DNA of 64,000 nucleotides from Pseudeuparius sepicola (GCA_963920635.1 OY987307.1:17561735-17625734), one strand, 5' to 3'. Shown: positions 32,580 to 44,615, counted from the first letter of the stretch. Program-made: numbers and translations. The notes: generated by a model not told the origin, from the letters alone.

Positions 32580-34080
32580 ATATATCTATGCTGGGCAGAT
32601 TCTCGGTACCAACCTAGTTGCTTTTACAAAACCACTACTTTGACCAAGTGCCATTTCACTATTTTATTAATACCCTTTCTAACAAAGTTTTTCAAAGTCA
32701 CACATTATGGAAGAATACTACTAAGTATATGCTGCTAAACTTCTACTTCTACCACAGCGTTTAATTATTTATACTAGTGATTTTACCTGAGATAATTGAT
32801 AAATATAAAAGCTGTAAACCCCATAAATGGAATAATTAAGGGATCATTTAAATCAGGCATTTCCTACCTATCTTTCCCCACAGTAAATCGGTAAGTAACT
32901 CTAGGTATATACATGTGCTTTCCTCGACTTTATCCTCAGTTATTTTATAAGCAGGTATATTATTCATCCTTTAATTATTTAGACCAGAAAAAATGTTCAT
33001 AACCTCAGACTAATAATTAGTCTGAGTTCATAACCATAAAAACTGTTGTCCGCACAGGTTATGCGCTGTCAGCTGAAAGATATTTTACAATGTACAATTA
33101 TTTGATTTCTTCTTCTTCTGAGCTAGCGTTCGGCAACTTTCGGAAAATATTGTGACGTAGGAATGAAGAAAAATCCACATTTTATTTTTATATTATTAAT
33201 TAATGCAACACTTTTGAGGAAAGTTATATATGCTGGTAGTGTAATTTGGTGATACTACACGTACATCCACTGATTAGCATTTTATCCCTATTCTTAGTTC
33301 TCGCCAATAAACAGTTCTCGACAAAATGAATTCGCAATAATGAACATAGAGACCTGGCGAAAGTAAAAGAATATGTGAATTACCTCAGAAAACGTAAGTT
33401 TGGTTCTTGTCTATGTGTTGGAGAGACAAGGGTCTGGTACAATGTAATATTGTAGAGTACAGAAAAGGAAGCTGCGGCTTATTTCATGTGCGCAAGCGCA
33501 AATCCCAGTGTAGTTACTACTACTCTCTAAGATATGGGGCTTTGATCCGATCAACTGTAGTAAAATCGACTTCAAAAAGGCTTGCGGGTCCACCCGAGGC
33601 ACACGGGATATAGAAGACCTGCAGCCATCCCCTCCCCTCCGCTGTAACGTCACACTGTCAGGCCATGCCAAGCGCCTCGTCTACGCTCTCAGTTCTCAGT
33701 CGAGACGCACCGAGGCACGCGGCTTTACGGCACGGTATTCGTGCATATACAGCTACAAATCCTCATATTCAGTTATCCTTTCTTATATAGTGTTTAGCGC
33801 AATCCAGGTATTCAGGCCGTATATCATCATTTAATTGAAAAAAAAACGTGGGCAATACGTAATTACAGATTTGTTAAACTACTGGAAATTTGTCTCAAAA
33901 TTCCGCAAAATATGTCGATGTATCCTATCATCAGTTAATTGTAAAATGTTTGGCTACACTGGCAAACATAATATATCTCGATAATTATTATCGAAAGATT
34001 CAAAATGATAGAATTATGGCGCCAAAGGGTGAGAGGAAACTAAAGAAATTAGCGAGTAGTGATATTTTTTATTTTCATTC
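32580..34080. other. No recognised gene; contains the 33004 palindrome
   Basis: AT-rich, apart from a GC-richer stretch at 33570-33740. No domain was found in the short frames at 33407-33671. Confidence 0.35.
33004..33026. mobile_element. 23-bp palindrome between 8-bp direct repeats
   Basis: Arms CTCAGACTAAT / ATTAGTCTGAG around one central A, with TTCATAAC at 32996-33003 and again at 33027-33034. If the last G is counted in the duplication, the repeat is 9 bp. The architecture is the same as for the other micro-palindromes, with a slightly longer duplication. Confidence 0.5.
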
Positions 34081-34402
34081 ATTATATTATATTATATTAT
34101 ATTATATTATATTATATTATATTATATTATATTATATTATATTATATTATATTATATTATATTATATTATATTATATTATATTATATTATATTATATTAT
34201 ATTATATTATATTATATTATATTATATTATATTATATTATATTATATTATATTATATTATATTATATTATATTATATTATATTATATTATATTATATTAT
34301 ATTATATTATATTATATTATATTATATTATATTATATTATATTATATTATATTATATTATATTATATTATATTATATTATATTATATTATATTATATTAT
34401 AT
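34081..34402. repeat. (ATTAT)n microsatellite, ~64 units
   Basis: An uninterrupted 5-base repeat of about 322 bp. The open frames that read through it (YYIIL repeats) are artefacts. Its length may be distorted by assembly. Confidence 0.97.
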
Positions 34403-34950
34403 TTATTTTTAGATACTTAATCGCTAAAGCAATTTGGGTGTAAGTGTTTTTTTATTTTCATTGAGCTTATTACACGTTTGTTTCTACGTATTATCACTGC
34501 CGCTTCATTATCATTAATAAAAAGATAAATGTTCATAATGTTGCGCGAGTTTTCTATGCAGTTTTCATTTCCTTAAAATTTCATTACTATCTCACTAGAA
34601 GATAACCCACTTTTATCTCCGTAATCTGCTGTAATCTGCTCTATAATATGATAATGGAGTGATAGAGAAGCGATAATGAGTGCTGCATAAAGACACCTTT
34701 AATAATTGTTGAATTTCATTGAATTTATTATGTTTATTACTACGAATTTAATTGTTTAGAATGATTTATTTTATGTTGTGCGTAACATTTTTCGGTTTCT
34801 TATGGGATTTGTTTGGTGACAGTTTTTTATAACCTTGTTTTTGGCCTTGTTTGTGCTAAACTGAAACATTTTTTGCAAAAGTTAAAAGTAAAGGGGCGAA
34901 AAGAGTTCAATCTTATTGATTCCTTCCACAAATTCTTCTAGAAGCCTAGA
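34403..34950. other. AT-rich DNA, nothing recognised
   Basis: A short direct repeat TAATCTGCTG lies at about 34622. No gene is recognised. Confidence 0.4.
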
Positions 34951-34954
34951 ACCT

Positions 34955-35071
34955 AGCTGTATACCTGGTTGTAAGTCAAGTACCAACCCAGATTTTCTTT
35001 GCTTGACGGCAGGCGGTCAACTTGCATTCGTTTTTGGCTTTCCAAAAGACGAAAATTTTAGAATCAAATGA
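34955..35071 (+). pseudogene. THAP-domain N-terminal remnant, copy 1
   Basis: The plus strand reads SCIPGCKSSTNPDF and then, after a short loop, FVFGFPKDENFRIK followed by TGA. C-x3-C followed by FGFPKDE is the start of a THAP zinc finger. In intact THAP domains the next residue is the conserved Trp, and TGA is one base from TGG. The same piece occurs inverted at 39620-39755, with homology continuing to about 35170, so both belong to a repeat. The C-terminal Cys/His pair was not found. Confidence 0.65.
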
Positions 35072-35199
35072 TTAGGTATGGCCCAATTCCATAAACAATT
35101 AAGACACTGCTTAATATTGTTGCAAAAGTTTCTTTAATTTTAATGACAAAAGATACTTAGTTATCCATTTAATTTTTAATTGGGTTTTTAAACTTTGAA

Positions 35200-36760
35200 C
35201 TTTTAACTCAAAAAATAACTTCAACAAATTTGTTTCGTGAGCCTTCGGAGAATAAGTCTTCCTCTTTTCTCAAAGATCAAGACAATGTCACGTCAAAGTG
35301 AAATGACAGAGTAATAAATGTCAAGTTAAAATGTCATGACAACAGAAACAATAGCCTAGCCGCCTGTCTAATATTGTACCCTGTGTTCTCTCTAACTATC
35401 TATACTAACTTCTCTTTGAATAACTTCCAGTATTATTTTACTGAATTACACTTGAACAATCAGCAACACAGTTGTCCGTATTTCCTAGAATAAATGCTGA
35501 TTCTTCAATTTCTCGTCTATTTCCTACTTTTTCTTTGAGAATTGGTTTGGACCTATCTCACAAAATTCCATGATTGTTTTTAAAAGAGTGTTCACATATA
35601 TTTGACTTAAAAATTTGATTTTGCCTGATATATTTTTTATGATCTTTTAAACGAACGTTAAATGGCCTACAAGTCTTCCCAACATAGATTCCCAACATAG
35701 AACTTTCCACATTCACAAGAAATTTAATAAATGCAATTGTTTTTACTTAGTACCTCATTAACTGGTTTCATTTTAACTAGCATGGATCAAATTTAATGTA
35801 AATTTGGTTAATAATCGACGACAAGCTGTTCACCGAAAGAAAATCTGCAAATAAGAACAAAATTCGATAGATAAAAAGGGACAACCGTAAAAACTAATCC
35901 AAACTCAGGCTGGTGTATAGGTAAGTATTATAATATCCTATGTCAAACAAACCCATCAATCCTATATTTCAAACAAATTTCTATATAGGGAGATGCCAGA
36001 CAGAGCCAACCGAAGCGTGGTTTAGGATGGGCAGTTTCAGACTGAACGAAGCCGGACAACTCTCCACATGTTTACCCATTTAAAGCGATTTGTACAATTT
36101 TGAATAACATTAGGTATGCATACAGAAATCAAAAAAGGGACGCGAGAGTATCCCACTCAAATGGCACGAAAACGGAGAATTTGTATGATCAAAACTCACA
36201 GAATAAATGTATAATTTTTTAAATAATATATTATATAAGTACAGTGTGTCTGTTTTTTTTTTGTGTTAACACACCTAAAAACCTAAGTACTTAGGCTGTG
36301 GTCATTGAAGTTCGGTCTACAATCGTCCTAGGACAGCACCTATGGCGCATGCGTCTTTAGCTGACACGCACAAGTTTTTAGCTGATACGCGTGAATATCC
36401 TAAGGTTTTAGGGAGGTTGGTTTTGGTTGTTAACTACATAAAAAGGTCTCCCTTCATATAGGAAATATTGGGTGTTTATGTATTCCAAAATAAATATCTA
36501 GATAAAATTGAAAAGTAGAAGTTTTGATGTTTTCTCCTATACAGGGTGTTTCTTTGATTACTACAAAAAACTTAACTGGCGGTAGTTTCAACCCCAAAAG
36601 CAAGCATATGAGTTTTTTTTTGCTTTTTTTTAATCGCCAATAATTTGACAAAATTGCTATTATAATTAGAAACTTTTTAGTACCACTGCTTCATGTGCGC
36701 CTGCAGTGAGACTGTTACCGGCGGCCTGGCGGTAAATAAAATAATCTATGCAGCGATGAG
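35200..36760. other. No recognised gene; isolated MITE end at 36538
   Basis: TATACAGGGTGTTTCTTTG at about 36538 is a single TACAGGGTGTT terminus. The stretch at 35990-36030 (ATGCCAGACAGAGCCAACCG) resembles the start of the 41677 repeat family. The direct repeat TTTAGCTGACACGCA / TTTAGCTGATACGCG lies at about 36356-36392. Confidence 0.35.
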
Positions 36761-36766
36761 TTGAAG

Positions 36767-37278
36767 CAGGGACTCTTTAAAATAAGGAGACCCAGCATTT
36801 CACAGTCTATCACATAGGAAAAGTGAAGCCTTGAGGTGAAGTTTGTTTTCTGTAGACTCCAAGGAGACCACATAAGTGGGCTGGTACAAGGTTATGTTAT
36901 ATGTCAGTGTGTCCAATTGCCATCAGGTTTTATGTGATAGATAGTGCCATATATTCTAAGGGAGGCAAAAAATTTCATATCATAATTCACAATTTTTAAG
37001 TTTTCTAACTTCCAGATACTCAGATGTGACAATTAAAGAATTTCAACTGTACAATAAATTTGTTTCATTTGACAGTTGCCATATTCTGTAATTGTAGACA
37101 CAACATTGTCAAGTCTAATTTTTAGAAATCATGGAAACCATTATTAATTTGTACTAACAATCAAAGTACCTGTTATATTCATAGATTCTCCAATAAAATG
37201 GCATACTTGGCATCACTGATACTATTAGAATGAGGAAAGAATAGGCCTCACTTTGGAAAGTATAATGCTGAGTCCCTG
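36767..37278. mobile_element. hAT-type MITE, copy A
   Basis: Starts CAGGGACTCTTTAAAATAA and ends GAGTCCCTG, with an exact 8-bp duplication AGTTGAAG at 36759-36766 and 37279-37286. CAGGG ends plus an 8-bp duplication identify hAT. It is about 512 bp and non-coding. Its right end lacks about 18 bp (CTTTAAAATAAGGGGACC) that copy B retains, so the two ends are unequal. The body matches 46088-46615 in reverse orientation. Confidence 0.93.
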
Positions 37279-37639
37279 AGTTGAAGCTTGTATTAGAGAT
37301 AGAGGAAAAGGACAACGTTTCGAACTTCTGTGAAAAAGTTACGTCGTTAACAAGTAGAGTGCTGCGTCGTGAAAGTATTATATTGAAAACAAATTAGTGA
37401 AGTGGTTGACGTGATTATTACTAGATATTGAGTGCTTCTGTGATATATAAATTCTGAACAAAAGTGGAAATGCCAAAATCTATAACTCTAATCGAAAAGC
37501 GCCTAACTATTACGCAGACTTTTCTCTTGGGTATCCAAAACATGAATCTGAAACAATGAAACAATTAACCTTGAGTATTTGCGTTAGTGTCTCCAACCGT
37601 ACCTGATTTTTGCCTGACTAACTGGAATTCTTCAACCCT

Positions 37640-37868
37640 GGAAATGTTGAATGCACGCATTGTCATCTGGAGAGCCCTTCGGTCTAGTTAATACCGAAAC
37701 AGAAAACGACATCCACGCCCTCTCCAGGCAGGTTTGTCCGCGGAACCGGAACTGGCATTTAAACGGTCCGATGCCCTCTCTACGTGCTACTGTCTCGCCA
37801 AGCGCGGAAACGTTTTAATTAGCAGGGGAAGCAACGCTTTGGTTAGCATGGCGTTATTACACCATGTT
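37640..37868 (-). repeat. Dispersed GC-rich repeat family, copy 1 (inverted)
   Basis: On the minus strand it carries the family core GCTAATTAAAACGTTTCCGC, CACGTAGA, GCATCGGACCGTTTAAAT, CAGTTCCGGTTCCGCGGACA and GGGCGTGGATGTCG. It matches copies at 41677, 45690 and 48690. No ends or target duplication were resolved. Confidence 0.75.
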
Positions 37869-37869
37869 T

Positions 37870-38785
37870 TTAAGTTGAAATGAGAAATTTCTATCATCTT
37901 CTTGTGTTATTTCTTGTAATTATTTGTGTAATACTACCAATACTTTGTTTTATAGAATGACTGAGCCTTTTCCCTGTAAAACATACCAGACAAAATATAA
38001 CTAGACGAATACACAAATGGCATTGTAATTTAATTTTAACACATGCAATACCCTAATGTGCCCCTATTTTTTATTGAAAATTTGGATTCCTTGGTGAATT
38101 CTAGCGTGCGGTTTCCGCGCTATAATACTTTTTCGAAAAAATGTAATATAAAAATTCATTTTTTAAAATTGTGCCTCTTACTTTTTTAATAAATTAAAAA
38201 TTTGAATTTGATGCCACAAAACTATTAATTTATAAATAATTACTAATGTAGAAGCAAAACAAGCTAGGATAAATAAATTAAAAAAACTACAACAAAAGTT
38301 CAAAGTGACCACCATGAACTTGCAAGCAAAACTCAACTCTTCCGTCGTGATTGTTCCGCAAGCATTTCTATGTCGGTCTTGCATATTCTCAACTGTCGTT
38401 TGTTCGTCGTTATAAACAACATCTTCTACATACTACCACAAAAAACAAACAAGAGGGTTAAGTCGGAAATCCCGCTGGCCAACGTGTTGGTCCTGCCACA
38501 ACCGTCTCAAGCGTACAAGCCCTGTGCAAACATGTGGCAACGCCGCAGCGGGACGGTTCAACGGGTCTATTCAGTATAGAGCAGTCTGCACTTTGGCTTG
38601 GTTTATATTTTCTAATAAATGTTCAACCCTCTTTCGAATTATAATTAGATACATTAGGGAACTTTGTTTCAATAATCGGGTACATAAGTAAGTAGGTACG
38701 TTTGTTTAACAGACAATAAAAGCAATAACAAATAACAAAATACACACAGAATTATAAGTATTTATAATAAGTATGATTCCTGGTG
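37870..38785. other. AT-rich, nothing recognised
   Basis: Short frames at 38178-38579 lack domains. Confidence 0.35.
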
Positions 38786-38789
38786 TGGT

Positions 38790-39301
38790 CATAGGTGGTG
38801 GTATTTGGATGGGGTAATTATTTCATGGCCTGCTATGATTTTTTAAAATAGCAAATTTTCAAGAAACCCGATTAGGGATTTTTTATGACAAATTGTAATT
38901 AAAAAACTTCTTCAGAATAAAAAACTGAGTATATTCACAAAATTTCAAAAGGCTAGGCCTACTTTGATTTTTAGATTTATCTCCTACTTTTTTCTTAGAA
39001 AAGTGTCCTTTCTAGAATTTTCAAGTCAAAATTTGAATTTTTCACGATCAAGTTTCCTTAATAATATTTCGATGTGAAAGCTCCAGAAAAAAGTGGGAGA
39101 AAAAGGCGAAAAAGCTAAAAATCAAAGTAGGCCTAGACTTTTGAAATTTCGCAATTCTACTCACTTTTTCATTCTGAACAAATTTTCTTAATAACGTTTT
39201 GTCGTAAAAAAATCCCTATAGGGTTTCTTGAAAATTAGCTGTTTTAAAAAAATCATAGCAGGCCATGAAATAATTACCTCATCCAAGTACCACCGCCTAT
39301 G
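38790..39301. mobile_element. 512-bp foldback element
   Basis: CATAGGTGGTGGTATTTGGA at 38790 is mirrored to 39301. The arms extend about 230-250 bp with strong similarity (for example CATGGCCTGCTATGATTTTT and AATCAAAGTAGGCCTA). No target duplication is obvious and nothing is encoded. The ends differ from the TACAGGG elements. Confidence 0.8.
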
Positions 39302-39619
39302 AGATACTCTCCCTTGGGACTACCAATAAAAAAATAGAGACCATTTGTTTTCCTTGTCCTTCATATAGCTCTGAGGTGTCCAGTATAAAATTGGGACACA
39401 CTGTATACAAACAAGTCAACAGAGAACAGCATGTTGTGAAGGAGAGTAATCTCTTCTGATTGAAATGGCAGTTAGGGTCAATTTCATAATACATTCAACT
39501 AAATTATCTTTTGACTTTAACATTAGGTAAAGAAACTTTTGCAACAATACTAAACAATGGCTGGATTGTTAGAACGCTCCTTTAATTTTAAAGGGTAGGT
39601 ACTTTAGTTTGTCTATGCA

Positions 39620-39755
39620 ATTAGCCCTTAATCAGTTTATTCTTAAATTTTCGTCCTTTGGAAAGCCCAACACGAATACCACCTGCCATCAAGCAAAGAA
39701 TACCTAGCGACTTCAAATTATTATTACGATTTGACCTACAGCCAGGTATATAACT
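39620..39755 (-). pseudogene. THAP-domain N-terminal remnant, copy 2
   Basis: The minus strand reads SYIPGCRSNRNNNLKSL and, in another frame, VLGFPKDENLRIN followed by TGA. The first zinc-binding Cys is Tyr (TAT for TGT). The TGA stands at the same codon as in copy 1, so both copies share the lesion. Homology with 34955-35170 extends downstream to about 39500. Confidence 0.62.
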
Positions 39756-39759
39756 AAAT

Positions 39760-40735
39760 TGTAAAGAACAAAACAAATTTATAGAAAAGCTGTCGCCAGC
39801 ACTTCGGGCTGTCTGTTTCCACCCAGAGACACACTGTCTCGTCGTAGAAATCTGGCGACGATAGCACTGCCCGCACTACACAAATTAATTCTGGTAAATT
39901 TCTGATAAAATCAACAGACAGGGGATGACGGGCCAGGCCGCGCAGACCCGCAAGCTATGTTGCCAGCTTTCTCAACTTCAGGGCTTTCCTAGATTCGGCT
40001 GTGGTCCTGCTCTTTCTATCCAGTTTTCAGGGAATGGAGGGAATGCATTGTTCAACGAAGTAGTGTCAGCACGTGCGTGATGAGAGGAGGTGTCCCACCT
40101 TGTTGGAAACACATACATACCCCTTATTCTAACGAGAGGCACATATTGCAATAGCTCAAATAAATTATGTTGCAAAAATTCTAAGTACCTCTTACCATTT
40201 AATTGTTGCTGTATTCAAAGGCAAAAATTACTTCTCAGTATTAAATCAGGATCATTTAGTTTCTGATGTAATTCGATGTAATTCGATAAGGGTGAAATCT
40301 ATTTGTCGATAAAAGTCTTCTTACCGATGTTCTTGCGATTTCTAATTCCCGGGAACGTTTTCTTGTGCTAGTATGACGATCTTCTATCACAGCTAATACA
40401 ACCCTGTTCCTTTTCTTTTTTTTTTGTTTAAGATAATTAACACTGCCTGCCTGTGTTATTGAAAACGTTTTTCTCTTGGTTGACGCTCACGCTCCAGATA
40501 TTTCACTATCTATGGGGTGAGCCACATAACATTTTACCCTGGCTTAACTTCTTTGTCTTTCGACTTAAAAAAAATATAGAATAATTTAGGATTTTTGGTG
40601 GACATGGTTTTATTGATATTGATATACATGGAGTTCCGTAAAAACCAAATTTATAATTTTTAATTGAACATTTTGAATATTATTGAATTTGCGCAATCTA
40701 CACTTCATCCCGATTTCAGCGATATACATATGTAG
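39760..40735. other. No recognised feature
   Basis: GC-richer at 39780-40100, with a minus-strand frame of 65 codons that has no domain. A tandem GATGTAATTC lies at 40265. Confidence 0.35.
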
Positions 40736-40745
40736 TAGGCATCGG

Positions 40746-41007
40746 GCGTACCTAATACGTCGTTTCGCGGAAAGTCTAGTTATTACACGTATTGCCGGCA
40801 AAAGCTGTAATAAAATACTATTACCTTGTTTGATTCAAATTTTTCGTCATTTCAAGGATTGCCTTCTTCATTTCAGTCAAACAGGGTAATCGGCCGTTAC
40901 AGCGTCTGTCTGCCGTTTGTTCAGTCAAATTCTACAATTGTTCAACAAATGACTGAACCAACGGCAGTCAGACGCACGATTCTTTCCGCGAAATGACGTA
41001 GTACGCT
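40746..41007. repeat. Nested palindrome
   Basis: Outer arms ACGTCGTTTCGCGGAAAG (about 40757) and CTTTCCGCGAAATGACGT (about 40983) enclose an inner hairpin at 40902-40975 with 26-bp arms GCGTCTGTCTGCCGTT... / ...AACGGCAGTCAGACGC. It ends close to TACAGGGTAATCG at about 41028. Confidence 0.7.
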
Positions 41008-41009
41008 CT

Positions 41010-41675
41010 ATGCTTACGACGTATATACAGGGTAATCGTATTTCAATTCTATACATGGGGATCTTGGTTATGTTAAGAAATTCGAGGTCGGTTAAATTTG
41101 GACAAATTTGCAGAAAAAACTGTAAATTTTCGTTTTCGTTTTTATTTTTTTAAATAAAAAAGTGAAAGAAAAGTGCCTTAATGTTTAACTAGGTACTCAA
41201 TAATAAAATTTCAGTTTTCCATGATTTTTTTTAAGTTTTGGAACCGCTTACCTTGTTTCTTGTTCTATCCACCATCCTAATTTTAGTTCTACAATGTTGT
41301 CACACTTCCAAAAAATCGTAATCTCATTTTAAAATATTTTAAACATATTAACTTTTATAGCAAATAGCAATATTTAAAAATTTTATCATATTTATTTTTT
41401 AGGTTTATTTTAATAACTTCATATGGCGTGTTCCTCGGGTTCACTTTTACCAATGGTTAAAATTTTTGTACGAGTCAAAGACTCACCATGTATATGAGAC
41501 AACATGAAAATTGCTTCCTATTTTATTCAAAGTAAAAATAACTTTTGGTTATTTCTGGAAGTGAAATAATTTTTCTTCGCAATTCTTGTCGTCTTGTCGT
41601 ATAATGTCTATCTGTAAGACTAAAACTTGTATCAAAAGTAATAGTTACAGATAATTATTAAGCCATCCTTCAGGA
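41010..41675. other. Decayed MITE arm and AT-rich DNA
   Basis: TATACAGGGTAATCGTATTT at about 41026 is an isolated terminus. No partner was identified. Confidence 0.35.
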
Positions 41676-41676
41676 G

Positions 41677-41965
41677 AATGGTATGCCAGACAAAGCCAAG
41701 CGAGATGTGTGGCTCATGATGCTAATTAAACGTCTGGCGACTCGCTCTTACTCTATACATAGACGGGAAGCATCGGGCCGTTTGAATTCACATTCCAGTT
41801 CTAGCAGACAAACTTGGAAAGGGCGTGAACGATTTTTTTTCAGAATTTGCCAGACTAGGGATCTTTCCAGGCGACAACGTGTTCACGTTCACCCTCACCG
41901 GTAGAGTTTGCGACTTCAATTACCCGCACAGAAATCGCATTAGAGATTGAGGATCCCAACCCAAA
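41677..41965 (+). repeat. Dispersed GC-rich repeat family, copy 2
   Basis: Core words ATGCCAGACAAAGCCAAGCG, GATGCTAATTAAACGT, GCATCGGGCCGTTTGAATTC, CATTCCAGTT and GGGCGTGAACGA, in the order seen in the other copies. The plus-strand frame here is not matched by frames in the other copies. Confidence 0.75.
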
Positions 41966-42043
41966 TAAATGTAAATATCTGCTTGGATTTATTTTAACTG
42001 GTAGATATTTGGACTTTAGAAATGTGGACGAAATATGACAATA

Positions 42044-43514
42044 TACAGGGTGAGTTTTTTTCGATGCCCACTATGGGGATCTCGGAAACTAGCAGAGCTA
42101 GAACAAAGGTTGGATGGGGAAAGAATTGCAGTTTTGAATGCTCAATCTAATGCCACTTTTAGATTATTTAAAAAATGCATGGCTCACTAGATATTTTGAA
42201 AAGAGTGATTTTTTGCTATTTCATCAGATCTCTGTAGCTCCGTTATTTCTGATTATACAGAAAAACTGTTGAGACAAAAATTGTAGATAATTTTAGGCTT
42301 AATAAGGTAATCTAATCCAATTTTTTATATTGCTTGTTCTTTTTGAGATATGACATAAACTTGTGTTTTTTTAAACGTAAATCATAGTTGGCTGTGGCCT
42401 TATCAAATCGGCCATTTTTTGAGCTTTCCAAAAATATAATACTCGGCATAGTTATTATAAAAAATAAAATAGCTATGGCTAATTTTCTGATTTTTTTAAA
42501 TTTTCACATAGTCAGCCATGGAATATTTTCATAATTACGTTCTATTTTATAATAAGACATACTTCAAATTTTCAAATGTTTTATTTTAAGCTGGTAACAT
42601 AATTATTATTTGCCCGTAAGAAATTACCTAGATCAGCTCTATCCAAATAGTTGGATAGGGAGAAATAGACCTATTCCTTCCCGATCCCCCCATTTGTATG
42701 TTTTGGATTTCTTTTTGTGGAGAACAGTACAAAATAAAGTATGAGGCAATTGTTGAATTAAGAGCAGCTGTTTTAGAAGCAAATGCCAGTATTGACAGGC
42801 GCTCTCTAAGAAAGGCGACAAATTCAGTTTTAAAAAGATGCAATATTTGCATAAATAACAACGGTGGATTGTTTGAACCCTTTTTTATTTTAAAAGGTGA
42901 CCTTTTAAAATAATAATAATTAGAATTTGATATTTTTATTTTTGTTTTGTTACATTTTGTTACCAACTAAGAACAAAATATTAGAAAGTTTGAAGTGTGT
43001 CTAATTATAAAATGGAACGTAATTATGAAAATGTTCCATAGCTGACTATGAATATTTTAAAAAAATCAGAAATTTAGCCATAGCTCTTTTATCTTTTAGA
43101 AAATAACTATGCCGAGTATTATATCTTTGGAAAGCTTAAAAATGGCCGATTTTATAAGGCCAAAGCCAACTATGATTTACATTAAAAAAAAACACAAGTT
43201 TATGTGATATCTCAAAAATCACAAACAACATAAAATATTGGATCGGATTATCTTATTAACCCCAAAATTATCTACAATTTTTGTCTCTACAGTTTTTCTG
43301 TATAATATGAAATAACGGAGCTACAGAGATCTGATGAAATAGCAAAAAATCACTCTTTTCAAAATATCTAGTGAGCCATAAACTTTTTTAAAAATCCAAA
43401 AGGGGCATTAGATTGAGCATTGAAAACTGCAATTCTTTCCCCATTTAACCTTTGTTCTAGCTCTGCTAGTTTCCGAGATCCCCATAGTGGGCATCGAAAA
43501 AAACTCGCCCTGTA
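42044..43514. mobile_element. Palindromic TACAGGGTGAG mariner derivative
   Basis: TACAGGGTGAGTTTTTTTCG at 42044 is mirrored at 43514, and TA duplications flank both ends (42042-42043 and 43515-43516). Arms of about 530 bp (to about 42575 and from about 42985) are highly similar. The centre carries a transposase C-terminal remnant on the plus strand. It has the same architecture as the 14363 element but a different sequence. Confidence 0.9.
42676..42913 (+). pseudogene. C-terminal remnant of a mariner transposase
   Basis: Starting at 42676 one frame reads PSRSPHLYVLDFFLWRTVQN, equivalent to the PPRSPDLTPLDFFLWG block around the third catalytic Asp. A one-base shift then leads to YEAIVELRAAVLEANASIDR and LKRCNICINNNGGLFEPF before the stop at 42913. 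The C-terminal block is well preserved. The helix-turn-helix and first two Asp residues are absent. Confidence 0.85.
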
Positions 43515-43519
43515 TAATA

Positions 43520-44615
43520 TGTCTTGGAAAGTACATGACTGAATAGCAGTTTAAACTCAGCCTAGTCGAATATACAGTTTATCGAAATTAATTGGCTCTT
43601 AAGGCTCTCTCTACATATACTCAAGACCGTGGTTGAACCCTCAACTCCGCCCCCATTTCCAAAAAAAGATGAGGACACAGATCATGGTGTTGTAATTTTA
43701 TAAGTTTCTGTGTTTATTTATAATAACATTTATGAACATTTACAGTTTAAAAATTATTAGAAAAAATGATAACTCACTAATTACTGATTGGTATAATAAA
43801 CCAATTAATTCAGAAAGTTATATTAACTTTTTTCTTATCATAGTAATAGAATGAAAATTTATCTTAATGTAGCTTTGAACAATAGGGTTGAAAAATAATT
43901 AGTCTACCTTTCTTTGAAATTAATAAATTTTAATAGGTTAAAAACATTCTCATTTATAATTCATATCCTGAAAGTTTATTAATAAAATTATTTTTAATTC
44001 ACGTAATAATTTAGCAAATCATATTATTAATAATAATCCTAATCATAATGATAGTAATTCACCAAATTTCAATCCAATTGAAATTATTTACAAATCTTTT
44101 CCATATATTGAAGAATTAGCTCCGAAAATTTTCAAGTTTTTAAAAAGGAAAATGTGAAAATAACTTTAAGAAATATAAGACCTATTTTTGAACTTTATAC
44201 AACACCTATTTTATATCAATCTCATGAAGCTTATTGCCTTCCTTGTGTTAACTTTAAATTAAAATATACCTATTGGGCCAAAGTTATCAAAATTTGGTTG
44301 ATGGTTGAAATACAAAAGGAATCAAATTCGATGAATAAAAGAACTGACATTAAAGATTAATGTTGTATTTTTACTCTTATATTTTATACCTTGATAAATA
44401 ACAGAATATTTCTCCATCTTTCCTTGATTTCTATGTAAGTTTAGGATTTAATTTATATATATTTTTTGCTTTTTTCCATTTTATTGGACTTTTTGTCATA
44501 ATTATAACCCAAAAAATGTTAAATATAGTTTTCCAAGTTTTCATATTGGTTGCTATACTAACATTATTGTCAATTTTTTAATTTACAATTTTTCTACAAA
44601 AAAAAACATAATATA
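43520..44615. other. Very AT-rich, no convincing gene
   Basis: The frame at 44154-44360 has no domain. Confidence 0.35.

Noticed and set aside
33890..34420. Long plus-strand open frames of YYIIL repeats
   Set aside because: They are translations of the (ATTAT)n microsatellite; length 5 is not a multiple of 3 and lacks stops in any frame, so the open frame is automatic.
44070..44160. Transposase-like SPNFNPIE on the plus strand
   Set aside because: Only eight residues fit, with no supporting motif before or after, in extremely AT-rich sequence where N/I/P/F codons are common.
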